Assembly: GCA_900312665.1 (NCBI GenBank)
Contig: ONZQ02000008.1
Coordinates: 1,116,001-1,180,000, forward strand
Origin: Cephalotrichum gorgonifer
Lineage: Eukaryota; Ascomycota; Sordariomycetes; Microascales; Microascaceae
Direction of reading: 5' to 3'
DNA length: 64,000 nucleotides
Part shown: positions 55,262-64,000 of the stretch, piece after piece
Position numbering within the stretch: position 1 is the first letter of the stretch
Layout of the letters: the number at the start of each line of letters is the position of its first letter
Made by a program: the position numbers and the translations under genes
The notes under the pieces: generated by a model
The model's input: only the letters and a program-made list of their open reading frames with translations
What the model was told of the DNA's origin: nothing
Database searches by the model: none

Positions 55262-58200
55262 ATGGTTCCCTCCCCTCCTGCCCCGGCATCCCTCGAGCGC
55301 TCCGTCTCCCAGCAGAGCGGCACCTCGGTGAAGTCTTACCGCTCCTCCACCGTCCGCGGTCCCCCCAGGTCCCGAAAGGCCTCGCAGGCCCTAAGCTCAG
55401 CGTCCTCTACCGCCGCCTCGGACAAGTCCCTCACGTCCTTCCCCTCCTTCTCCCCAGAATCGCCACGCGCCACGCGTGCCAGCCCCCCGAAGTCACGCAA
55501 GGCATCATTATACGACGAGGGGACCGCCATGTCGTCCGCACGCGCCCTAGTCGACGGCCTCGTCGACTCGGCCTCCCCCAGCCGGGCCGCCCGCGGCGCC
55601 CTGTTCGAGGACACCCCGATCTCGTCGCGGAACATCCCCGGCTCGCTGCACCACGCCGACGACTCACACATCGAGAGGCTCATGGCCAGGCACGGGGCGC
55701 TGTGGCTCGTGCGCCAGCTGGCGACGGATCTCGCCCAGAGGGACGCGCAGATGGCTGCCATCCGCAGGCGCGCCGATAACAGGGAGCGGGCGCTACGGAA
55801 GATCGTCCTCGAGTGCGGACTCTCGAACATGGAACTCGAGACGCGGCTGCGGACCATCGAGGCCGAGACGCGTGCGAACGGGGGCCCGGGCCTCGGTGGG
55901 GGCGGCGGCGGGATTTGCGACCTCATGAACGATGCGATGCAGGATAACGACGTATACGGTGGGGCCCAGGCCCTTGATGCGACCATCAGGGCAAGGGGAG
56001 TGTCTGCCGCGAGTAAGGAGGCCCAACCGAAGGGCACTATCAGAGGATGGAAGGACTACTTTTGGGGAGGGGGCACGACTAAGCGGGACAGTCGCGCGAG
56101 CAGCGCCAGCGGAGAAGTACCACCAAGGGCTGGGAGGACCACTTCAGCACTGGATAATAAGAGGCCGCCTTTGCAGGATGATCTGTTCAGTCCGCCGCCC
56201 GACAGCGACTCCGTCGCCTCGAGTAGGGCATCGAGCGTCGCGCCTCAGTCCGGAGAGCGCAAGGCATCAGCATCCCTCGCAAGTCTGGCCCTCAGGCTCG
56301 TTGCCGGGGGCTCCAACGCTTCGCGAGAAGGCAGCAGCTCAGAGAGGGGCCGATCGATTAGCGCGAGTGTCGGTGCCGGCACCGGTACCGACACGACTCG
56401 GACTCCCTCAATGGCAAGCGCGAGGACGACGCAGTCTAACAGGACGGGCTCCACGCAAGGTGGGCCCCGGGCTCTGATGTCCATACGGCGGAATCCAAAC
56501 GTTGCCTCTGCGGCTGCTGTTGTGAGGACTCAGCAACAGGATAGAAAGGACGGCATCGGCGGGAGCCCACCGAGCGGGAGGAGTCTCAATTCCCAACAAG
56601 AGAGCTACGGCCCAGTCGAGATGGATACCATACTGCCACCCGAAGGCCAGCCGCCGACTTTGGCGCAGGCTTATAATAATAATTACGGTGCTCCCGAGTT
56701 CCTCACCGACCGATTCGGCTTCATCTACGACCAGAGGAGGAAGAAGCGCCAGCGGGAGGCGGCGCAGATGAGCCGGTTCATGAAGAACAGCCGCGCCGAG
56801 ACGCTAGCGGACGGGCGGGCGGATATACCCTCGACCGCCGCCGATGACCACCCGGCGAGTCCCACCTACTCCCCAAGCGACAGCCGGCCTGACTCTCCGG
56901 GCTCAATGCTCGAAGACCGCGAGGAGGGCAGGCCGCCGAAGCGGTGGCAGGACTACCTCAAGATCGCAACCTTCCCCACCGAGCTCCTCGCCCACATGCC
57001 GACGATCAGCGCGCCGTCTCTAGAGGTGTTAGAAGCTTCCGAGACGGCGGCCACGGCAAAGGCGCCCGCGCTCACCTCGGACGATAGGGGGTTCGTGCCG
57101 ACGGTGAAGCCGACGTCCGCCGTCGACAACGACGCGGGCGTCCCCACCCCCGAACCGGACCCCTCGTCGTCTTCCGCCACGGTCGTGAAGGAGGACACGG
57201 AGCCGGTGAGGCTCCTGCTGCAGCAGCTCAACGATGTTCACGACTCCCTACAGAGGGAGAAGACGGTCCGGTGGAACGACTTTCTCCGCAAGGTCCGCGC
57301 TGAGCGCCGCCGCGAGGGAGAGGCCGCAGTCGCCGCCGCCGCAGCGGCCGCGTCGGCGCGATTCGAGCGCCCGGCCGTCATACTCCCCGAGGCGAAGCTC
57401 GCGGACGGCGAGATGATCGGGATATCCGGCCTCGGGAACAAGGGCAAGGTGGGGCGGGCGAAGTGGAACGAGTTCAAGACGCTCGTGCTGGGCGGCATCC
57501 CCGCCTCGTACCGCAACAAGGTGTGGTCCGAGTGCTCGGGGGCCTCCGCGCTCCGCATACCGGGTTACTACGACGACCTCGTCTCCCGAACGGGCGGCCG
57601 GGGTGGCGGCCCCTCCGATGATGATCCCGCCGTCGTGGCGCAGATCGACATGGACATCCGGCGCACGCTGACGGACAACATCTTCTTCCGCCGGGGCCCC
57701 GGCGTGGAGCGGCTCAGCGAGGTCCTCCTCGCGTACGCGAGGCGGAACCCGGAGGTGGGCTACTGCCAGGGCATGAACCTCATCACGGCGAACCTACTCC
57801 TCGTGATGCCCTCCGCCGAGGATGCCTTCTGGATCCTGGCGTCGATAGTGGAGAACATCCTCCCGGGGGGCTACTACGACCACAGCCTCCTGGCGTCGCG
57901 CGCCGACCAGCAGGTCCTGCGCCGGTACGTCGCCGACCTCCTCCCGCGCCTCTCGCAGCACCTCGACTCCCTGGGCGTCGAGCTCGAGGCCCTTACGTTC
58001 CAGTGGTTCCTGTCCGTCTTCACCGACTGCCTGTCCGCCGAGGCCCTCTTCCGCGTGTGGGACGTGGTGCTGTGCACCAACGACGGGAGCACCTTCCTCT
58101 TCCAGGTCGCGCTGGCGCTCCTGAAGCTCAACGAGGCCAGCCTGCTGAGGTGCGAGGGCTCCGCAGCCGTCTACACGTACATCAACCACCAGGTAACGAA

Positions 58201-58390
58201 CCACGCCATCAGCATCGACGGGCTGATCCACGCTAGCGAGGCGCTGCGGAGGGTGGTGAGGAGGGAGGACGTGGAGGAGAGGAGGGCCGAGGCCGTCAGG
58301 GGGGAGAGGGAGGTGATGAGGGAGCGGGAGGCCATGAGGGCCGAGGTCGCCTCGGGAAAGGGCAAGGCGAGGGGGGATGGGGCGGAGTGA
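55262..58390 (+). CDS. TBC-domain Rab GTPase-activating protein
   Basis: TBC proteins stimulate GTP hydrolysis by Rab/Ypt GTPases in vesicle traffic. One exon encodes 1042 residues. The first 700 are mostly disordered, with a short coiled segment near residues 140-205 (RHGALWLVRQLATDLAQRDAQ). YDQRRKKRQREAAQMSRFMK near 490 and VRWNDFLRKVRAERRREGE near 670 are conserved-looking helices just before the TBC domain. The TBC domain covers about 735-960, starting LVLGGIPASYRNKVWSECSG. The arginine finger motif IDMDIRRT has I795, D798 and R801. The glutamine finger motif GYCQGMN has Gln836. Both catalytic fingers are intact, so it should be active. The target Rab cannot be told from the sequence. The C-terminus is charged (EVMREREAMRAE). 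Confidence 0.93.
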   Translation: MVPSPPAPASLERSVSQQSGTSVKSYRSSTVRGPPRSRKASQALSSASSTAASDKSLTSFPSFSPESPRATRASPPKSRKASLYDEGTAMSSARALVDGLVDSASPSRAARGALFEDTPISSRNIPGSLHHADDSHIERLMARHGALWLVRQLATDLAQRDAQMAAIRRRADNRERALRKIVLECGLSNMELETRLRTIEAETRANGGPGLGGGGGGICDLMNDAMQDNDVYGGAQALDATIRARGVSAASKEAQPKGTIRGWKDYFWGGGTTKRDSRASSASGEVPPRAGRTTSALDNKRPPLQDDLFSPPPDSDSVASSRASSVAPQSGERKASASLASLALRLVAGGSNASREGSSSERGRSISASVGAGTGTDTTRTPSMASARTTQSNRTGSTQGGPRALMSIRRNPNVASAAAVVRTQQQDRKDGIGGSPPSGRSLNSQQESYGPVEMDTILPPEGQPPTLAQAYNNNYGAPEFLTDRFGFIYDQRRKKRQREAAQMSRFMKNSRAETLADGRADIPSTAADDHPASPTYSPSDSRPDSPGSMLEDREEGRPPKRWQDYLKIATFPTELLAHMPTISAPSLEVLEASETAATAKAPALTSDDRGFVPTVKPTSAVDNDAGVPTPEPDPSSSSATVVKEDTEPVRLLLQQLNDVHDSLQREKTVRWNDFLRKVRAERRREGEAAVAAAAAAASARFERPAVILPEAKLADGEMIGISGLGNKGKVGRAKWNEFKTLVLGGIPASYRNKVWSECSGASALRIPGYYDDLVSRTGGRGGGPSDDDPAVVAQIDMDIRRTLTDNIFFRRGPGVERLSEVLLAYARRNPEVGYCQGMNLITANLLLVMPSAEDAFWILASIVENILPGGYYDHSLLASRADQQVLRRYVADLLPRLSQHLDSLGVELEALTFQWFLSVFTDCLSAEALFRVWDVVLCTNDGSTFLFQVALALLKLNEASLLRCEGSAAVYTYINHQVTNHAISIDGLIHASEALRRVVRREDVEERRAEAVRGEREVMREREAMRAEVASGKGKARGDGAE

Positions 58391-58522
58391 GGCCGCCTGG
58401 GCAGGTTAGTTGGGGGGGTGTTCTGTCTTGAGTTCCGTTCCGGGGGCATAGAGCATTGCGTGCGGGGGGAAATGGATTAGTTCGGCGTCCAGTTATGGTT
58501 ATTTTTCTTCTCTCTTCTGTCT

Positions 58523-58553
<31 letters not shown>

Positions 58554-58897
58554 TTTGTCTTTCCTTCCGCTCCGTTTCCACGTCATTTCCCCTAAAAGAT
58601 ACCCGTCTGTTTTATTTGTGCTTTTTACTACATACATGTTCCTCTCCCAACCCACCCCACCGGTCGCCGTTCCTACTCGTAGACGACTCTTGGTGCACAG
58701 CTAGGCGATGTCTTCATTTTACCTCCCTTTAATGCATAGATTCATGTTCTAAAATAAGTACTCGAGGTAGACGTAGCGGAGGCTGCAGCGGCAGAATTGG
58801 ATAGTATTCTGTAGACGTGGTGACCAGTTTTCATTCATCGACTATTGATATAGGTACATATTTCAAGATAGATGTGTCGTCATACGAAACCAAGTCA
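58391..58897. other. Convergent 3' intergenic region with a (TC)n tract
   Basis: This is the space between the TBC gene stop codon and the nitrilase stop codon. It includes a (TC)13 microsatellite and TACTCGTA at 58674. No coding sequence is seen. Confidence 0.55.
58527..58552. repeat. (TC)13 microsatellite
   Basis: Thirteen uninterrupted TC units lie about 140 nt after the TBC gene stop codon, probably in its 3' UTR. Confidence 0.9.
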
Positions 58898-60557
58898 TTA
58901 GTAGGGCAGTGCCTCGAGATCCAGGCCCTCGACGGAGAATTTGAACGAGTCGTTCCTGATGTTTGTTAGCTCCCAATATATGAAATGCATCTACACTGCC
59001 TTCTATCCTGGTAACGGCGAAAATGAAAAAAAAGGCCGGTGAAAATGAAGGGAAATATCAAAGTGAAAAAATGGCGGATGGAGTTTACACTAACCTCGAA
59101 TAACTCCCCGCAACGTCAAGGTCTAACCTGCCCCGGATGCAGTCCTCAAAGTCGACGTCGGCGTATATGATACCCTCGTCGTCCTCCCACTGCGGGCCAG
59201 CCAGCACATTTCCGAGGGGATCCACGATGCACGAGCCGCCCCGACAGGCCCATTCCTTCGCGCCCTTATCCGCGGCCGCGTGCTCCAATTGCTTAGGATG
59301 CTGCGCGAGCCCCGCGGTATTCTTGGGAGAGAGGTCACCAGAGGGAGAGTCCGGGTCGGGGCCGGGGGGCCAGTTGCTGATACTGGGCGGGTAAGGCATC
59401 TCACGGCCATCGGTGCAGACGATCGAACTCCGCCTGTGCGCGGGGCGGGGGGGCTTGGCCTCCGGGAGGACGACCTCATCCTCGTCCTCTTCCAAGACGG
59501 CCGAGCTCGGCATATGAGGGATGACAGGGCGCTGGACGGGGAGGATGATCTCGTTGCCGTCACCGCAGGGGATGGACCGTCTCCTGGACGGTCTGCGGCC
59601 TTCGCCGTCCGTCACCACCGGGGCCACCTGGGAGGGCTGTTCCTTGGCCCTAGGAGCCTGCGTGTTTGTCCTAGAAGCTGACGCCTTCGGCACTCCAGCC
59701 CCCGCGGATCCACCTGGGCGCACGGCCATGTTCGAGCTCACGACGAAACACCGCCCCTCGAACGCGATAGTACGTATGAGCGACAGCCACGAATCGCGGC
59801 TATCGGCGGTGGGCGCAAGGTAGAGGTTTACGTTCTGGGAGTAGATGGCCTGCCGGAGGAGAGGCATGTAGTTCTCCCAGCAGATGGCGGCAGCGAGGTT
59901 GATGCGGACGCCGCGGATGGTGGTGGTGACCGCGCGGAGGGTGGACGCGGAGCCCTGGGCCCATACGAGCCGTTCAGAGCCGGTCTTCAATCGATTACTT
60001 AGTAGGATCTCCTTGCTATCAATCGGGGAAGTGGTTGCGGGTGAACTTACTGGCATCACCTTGCGCCTCTTCCCAATAATGCCCTTTACAGGGCAGACGT
60101 ACACCGCGGAACAATAAAGACTCCCGCCCGCCTTCTCCACGCATCCAACAATAATGAAGACGCCCGTCTCGTTCGCGATCCTCTCTAGTTCCTCCCTCGT
60201 CCCATCCCCCCTCACCTCCTCCTCTTCGTATCCACGGCGTCCCTTCTTCCCAAGCTCCCTCCTGACCCACTCATCTCCTCCTCCGCCACCGTCCTTCCCT
60301 ACGACATCGCCTAGATCGACCGCGCCCTTGAAGTACTCCAGGTATTGGTCCCGACCAGCCCTGCTTCGCTCGCCAACGGCACAGTCAAAGGTTGCGCCGC
60401 GAGGGTAACCCCCAAGGAAGGCCTCGGGCAGGAGGAGAATGTCAGCGGGGTTAGGACCAGAGGCGGCGTTACGGGCCACGCGGGCGAGCTCGGCGAGAGT
60501 CTCGGCAGTGGTTGACTTCGTGGCGGGGGAGGACGTTGCAAGGCGAATGGTGGGCAT
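58898..60557 (-). CDS. Nitrilase (carbon-nitrogen hydrolase) with a large internal insertion
   Basis: Nitrilases hydrolyse nitriles to the carboxylic acid and ammonia in the cytosol. Exons are 60557-60051, 59984-59095 and 58955-58898, joining in phase to 484 residues. Introns are 60050-59985 (GTAAGT, CTACTAAG branch) and 59094-58956 (GTTAGT, CAG). The catalytic triad is present: Glu45 in LLLPEAFLGGYPRG, Lys166 in GKRRKVMP, Cys204 in AAICWENYMP. The C-terminal blocks RGGSCIVDPLGNVLAGPQW, FEDCIRGRLDLDVAGSYSR and NDSFKFSVEGLDLEALPY confirm a true nitrilase. Between residues 258 and 412 lies a Pro/Ser/Arg-rich stretch of about 155 residues, where usual family members have a short loop. The last 18-residue exon was found from its conserved sequence. 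The ATG at 60557 (MPTIRLATSS) is the natural start; the frame is open upstream by chance. It is divergent from the FAD oxidoreductase gene. Confidence 0.93.
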
Positions 60558-61414
60558 TGTAACTTTTTTGAGAGGAGTATATCTAAGTGATCCAGTGGGC
60601 TTATTTTGGGTTTGGGCGATGATGTTTGGCCGCCGGGGCTGTATTATATGGTTCAATTGAAAGCTATGGTACCTTGTCGAGAGGGGGCGAGCTGTAGGTA
60701 GAGGGGGGGAAGGTGGCAGGTGGGGTGAGCTCGGAGTGCAGGTAATCATCACGTCATGCAAAGCTCGGGCAGAGCTCGGGATTGGCCTCCCCTCCCAGTC
60801 GCTCCTGCCTCCATGAGACGGGCCTCTTATTCTAGCGTGCATTCCATGATGTACCCCGTAACTCTCGGGGAGGGGGAGGTACGAAAACAAGACGTCCAGC
60901 AATTACCGCCTTCCCTTTTGTCAGATCGGGGCATCCTCCGTGGCGCCTTCCGTAGTCTATCAATGCGTATAAGCCGCCCTATAGAGGTAGTCTCGACTTT
61001 TCTTCTTCCATACAGACACAAACACACACACATATTAATCCCACTGCAACACCGCTCATTCCAGCCGTTCTTCTTTTCCCATTTCATTTTCCTTTTTCGC
61101 TTTCTCTCCGGTTGACAGACCAATTATAACCCGCATGGGCACCTGCAGGGGTGGCCGGACTAATGCATCCAACCCCGGCCGTAGCTACTCGGACTCGCGG
61201 TGTAAGTGGCCAGGAGGGGGTGATGCGCCGGGGAGGATGTTGATGTTACTGGTACATATTAGTTGTTGGCCAAGTCACACTAATCCATTCTCATCCGCCT
61301 TTCCTCGGGAACAATGTCTCTCTGCGTGTCTTGATATATATACCTCACCTATCCTACTCTGGATGACGCCTGTCGACGACGACTCTTCCTCGGATGTAGC
61401 CCCAAACCACCGTC
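60558..61414. other. Divergent promoter between nitrilase and FAD oxidoreductase
   Basis: No gene is supported. A CRE-like TCACGTCA lies at about 60749-60756. A CT-rich stretch at about 61050-61115 may belong to the plus-strand leader. ATG 61361 in another frame does not lead into the conserved oxidoreductase sequence. Confidence 0.5.
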
Positions 61415-62990
61415 ATGCTCCCACATCCCTCCCCAACACCCTCCTACTGGACAAGGTCTCCCATTTCCCTCCAGTCCTCGCCTCCGGATTTCACCCAGAC
61501 ACCCATCGTCATCCTAGGAACGGGCCTAACGGCCGTCTCGGTGGCCTACTCCCTCCTCCCGCTCACATCTGCTCCCGTCCTCGTCCTCGACGCCCGGTCC
61601 CCTTGTGATGGAGCGACCGGCCGAAACGGAGGCCACTGCAAGGTCGTCCCGCACGAGGAGCTATCCAAGCTGACCCCACGCTTCGGGGCCCAGAGGGCAG
61701 CCGAGCTGGTGAGATTCCAGATGAGGCACCTCGCATCCCTGAGAGAGGTCTGCGAGCTTGTCGACGCCGAGGCCGCCGGGGAGAAGACGGAATTTAGGGA
61801 GGTGGAAACAGTCGATTTGTATATCGACAAGGAGGTCTTTCGGGATGCGAAGGGGAACGTGGAGACGATGAGGGGGGTTATGCCGGATGTAGAGGTCAAG
61901 GTCTGGGAGGCCGACGAGGCGAGAGAGGTACAACGCTCTACTTATTCGCTCGGGGGCTTTGCCCAGTGCTGGTATTGACTATTGACTGACCCCCTTCCAC
62001 TAGCATTTCGGCGCCAACTCTCGGTGCCACGGCGCAATATCCTACAAAGCAGGCGCCCTCTACCCCTACCGGCTCGTCACGGGCCTCTGGAAATACCTCC
62101 TCAAACGATACCCCTCCCGCCTCGCCATCATCGCCCACGCCCCCGCAACATCCATCTCCGTGTCCCCGTCCCCCTCGGCGCCGTTCCTCATACACACTCC
62201 CAGTAGAACTTACTCCGCCCGGCACATAATCCACGCGACGAACGCATACGCTTCGCACCTCATCTCGTCGTTGAGGGACCGCATCGTGCCAGTCCGCGCC
62301 CACATGACCTCGCAGCGCCCGGGGTCTCTATTCCCCTCGCTCACGTCGCCCGGCCTCCGGTCCTGGAGCGTGATATACGGCCAGGGATTCGAGTACGTCA
62401 CCCAGCGGCCCAGCCCGGACGGGAAGGGCGACCTGCTCGTCGGCGGGGGTTGGGCCCGCTCGCCGTCCGGCGGAGCTGACGCCATCGATGTCTCGGCGGA
62501 CAATGACGTCGAGCCGTTTACTGCCCGGTACTTGGAGGGTGCGCTCCGGGATCTGTTCGCCCCGAAGTGGGGGGAGGGAGGCGGCGTCGAGCTCACCTGG
62601 TCGGGAATCATCGGCGTGACGCCCGATTCGCTTCCCTTCGTGGGGAGATTGGGCGCCAGCGCCACGGCGCGGGTCGTCCCTAGCTCGGTGACGGGTACGG
62701 GTGCGGGTCGGAGTGTGGGGAAGGCGGGAAGTGGGCCAGCGGAGTGGATTTCGGCGGGGTATAACGGCGAGGGTATGGTTTTTGCCTTCCTATCCGGTAC
62801 GGCACTGGCGGCCCACGTAGCCGGGAGGGAATCCGAGGAGATGCCCCGTGAGCCCGGGATGCCAGCCGGTAAGGTCTCCGACTGGTTCCCACCCGAGCTG
62901 TACATCTCCGAGGAGAGGTTGAGCGGGGACGGTGTAAGAAGGGACCCAGAAGGGCTATTCTCCTGCCCCCCACGCGGCACTTCCGTCTAG
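61415..62990 (+). CDS. FAD-dependent oxidoreductase (DAO family, OrdL/PuuB-like)
   Basis: Members oxidise amino acids or amines such as gamma-glutamylputrescine, using FAD and oxygen and releasing an aldehyde or keto acid plus ammonia or an amine. Exons are 61415-61927 and 62004-62990 (donor GTACAA, acceptor TAG); the junction reads EAREHFGANSRCHGAISY and the product has 499 residues. The N-terminus PTPSYWTRSP is typical of fungal members. The dinucleotide fold is IVILGTGLTAVSVAYSLL; the third Gly of GxGxxG is Ala40, tolerated in this family. VLDARSPCDGATGRNGGHC binds FAD. The C-terminal part has WSGIIGVTPDSLPFVGRLG and ISAGYNGEGMVFAFLSGTALA. No signal peptide or PTS1 is seen. The substrate is unknown. 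It shares a promoter region with the nitrilase. Confidence 0.9.
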
Positions 62991-63569
62991 CCTCCCAGCC
63001 CCCTTCCCAGCGCGATGGCTGGGGGCTACCATTCTCACTGTCCCGCGGCGGACGTACGATTTGCACATAGGGCGCTCTTAGTACAACGGTTTATTAGATC
63101 CTGATGGAATTCCTGTAACTGGGTATCTGAGTCTTTTAGCGTATTTTCCTCCTCCGAGCCTTTCATGCAGGGCCATGCCTCTCGTCACCACCCGCTCTTT
63201 TCTGCTGCTTCCATCATCTTAGAAGGATATTCCTTTTAACAAAGCAAAAAAAACAAGCCTCTCTACCCGCCCCTTCCCCCCTTCCTTGAAGAGAGAAAAA
63301 AAAAGAAAAAGCCCAGCAAAATCCGAAACGAGGGCCTCGTCCATAACAAGTCTGAGAAGGAAGCCCCATGGGCTGGGACGCCAATCGGAAAAAAAAAGGA
63401 CGAAAGAGAAAGAAAGAAAGAAAAAGTGGGAAGCCGTAGGAACTCCAACCGACCAGAAACCAAAATGCTCCCTCCATATTATACCATGACAAAACACCAC
63501 AATTAAATCCCCTCCCACCCAAAGTATGCATGTTCCGAAGCCCCAAGATTCCCTGTCGTAACTTCCTTC
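62991..63569. other. Convergent 3' intergenic region
   Basis: No gene is supported. A-rich runs at about 63245-63260, 63294-63310 and 63388-63425 read as T-rich downstream sequence for the minus-strand gene. Confidence 0.55.
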
Positions 63570-64000
63570 TCAGTTCTTCTCCACCGCCTTACCCTTCCCC
63601 TTGTTTGCCTTGGTCGCAGCCGCCGCCTGCCTCTCCCCCAGCTCGTCCTGTCCGTGAACCTCCATCGGACTAACCAGCGGGCTCGCCAGCCCCGGGCTCC
63701 CGCTGATGCTCTCCGCCCTCCCGTGGCCCAGCAGGCCGCTCCTCACGCTCGCGCCGTCTCCCACAACGCTCTGCCGCGTGTAGATGCTGTTCCGCTCGCT
63801 CTGGAGCGCCGCGCCGCCGGCCGTGGGCATGACCCCCGCGGCGGAGTACAGGCTCGTACGCTCGCCTGCCACGCGCTGCAGGCCTGGGGTGGTAGGCATT
63901 GTGCCGTCGACGTTCGCGCTCAGAACGCTCAGCGGGAGGCTCTCGCGGCTGCCGCCCCACAGCGACGATGGGGCTAGAGCGCGAACTGAGGCATCCGTGT
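63570..64000 (-). CDS. C-terminal end of an unidentified protein
   Basis: The frame is open from the window edge to a stop at 63570, giving about 143 residues of the C-terminus. The sequence is Ser/Gly/Ala-rich and probably disordered. It includes ASVRALAPSSLWGGSRESL, GERTSLYS, SERNSIYT and GDGASVRSGLLGHGRAESIS, then a Lys-rich end (KANKGKGKAVEKN). Such tails occur on several fungal signalling and membrane proteins, but I cannot place this one without the upstream domain. The internal Met at 63899 is not the start, because coding-like sequence continues upstream in the same frame without a stop. Confidence 0.7.
   Translation of the reverse strand, partial: TDASVRALAPSSLWGGSRESLPLSVLSANVDGTMPTTPGLQRVAGERTSLYSAAGVMPTAGGAALQSERNSIYTRQSVVGDGASVRSGLLGHGRAESISGSPGLASPLVSPMEVHGQDELGERQAAAATKANKGKGKAVEKN

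Noticed and set aside
60558..60902. 115-residue N-terminal extension of the nitrilase
   Set aside because: The frame happens to be open, but nitrilases start at the equivalent of MPTIRLA; the extension looks like translated leader.
61361..61414. Earlier ATG in another frame before the FAD oxidoreductase (MTPVDDDSSS)
   Set aside because: That frame does not continue into the conserved PTPSYW and GTGLTA sequence; no splice site joins the frames convincingly.
1..64000. Biosynthetic gene cluster or CRISPR/defence locus
   Set aside because: No polyketide, peptide or terpene synthase, no cluster regulator, and no spaced direct-repeat array is present; the gene set is housekeeping and signalling.

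Overview
The window looks like nuclear DNA of a filamentous ascomycete (Pezizomycotina, probably Sordariomycetes; the class is inferred from gene content and architecture, not from a marker gene). The signs are short introns (about 65-110 nt) with GTANGT-type donors, CTAAC-like branch sites and CAG/TAG acceptors, GC-rich third codon positions, very long low-complexity regulatory proteins, an intron-bearing tRNA, and typical fungal genes such as VPS11, KCS1, the Cdc11/Nud1 scaffold and a so-called pathway-specific nitrogen regulator. I see no ribosome binding sites, operons, CRISPR arrays, rRNA or intact transposons.

Layout. 1-1053: 5' half of VPS11 (-). 1998-3169: mitochondrial phosphate carrier (-). 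4525-7911: large repeat-rich, tail-anchor-like membrane protein (+). 8621-9909: chorismate synthase (-), sharing a divergent promoter with a mitochondrial lipoate-protein ligase at 10531-11892 (+). 11893-25406: a 13.5-kb stretch with no gene I can support. 25407-29193: CaMKK/Ssp1-Sak1-type kinase (+). 29967-30767: peroxisomal enoyl-CoA hydratase/isomerase (-). 31994-32377: small Cys-rich ORF behind a TATA box (+). 32722-32809: tRNA-Gln(CUG) with an intron (-). 33317-34899: ALG2 mannosyltransferase (+). 35814-40144: KCS1 inositol hexakisphosphate kinase (-). 40145-45206: a second empty stretch of 5 kb. 45207-48092: disordered protein with a conserved N-terminus (-). 49084-54450: Cdc11/Nud1-type septation scaffold (+). 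55262-58390: TBC-domain Rab-GAP (+). 58898-60557: nitrilase (-), divergent from a FAD amino-acid/amine oxidase-like gene at 61415-62990 (+). 63570-64000: 3' end of an unidentified gene (-).

The genes are mostly unrelated housekeeping and signalling genes, not a biosynthetic cluster. Possible functional links are the nitrilase/FAD-oxidoreductase divergent pair (both plausibly nitrogen catabolism) and the chorismate synthase promoter, which carries a perfect bZIP TGAGTCA site consistent with cross-pathway control. The most distinctive things I found are five tandem 26-residue repeats in the 4525-7911 protein, a 155-residue low-complexity insertion inside the nitrilase fold, an in-frame retainable intron next to the nitrilase catalytic lysine, and a short TACTCGTA/TACGAGTA word that recurs in the noncoding stretches. 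I did not find a convincing new multi-gene system.
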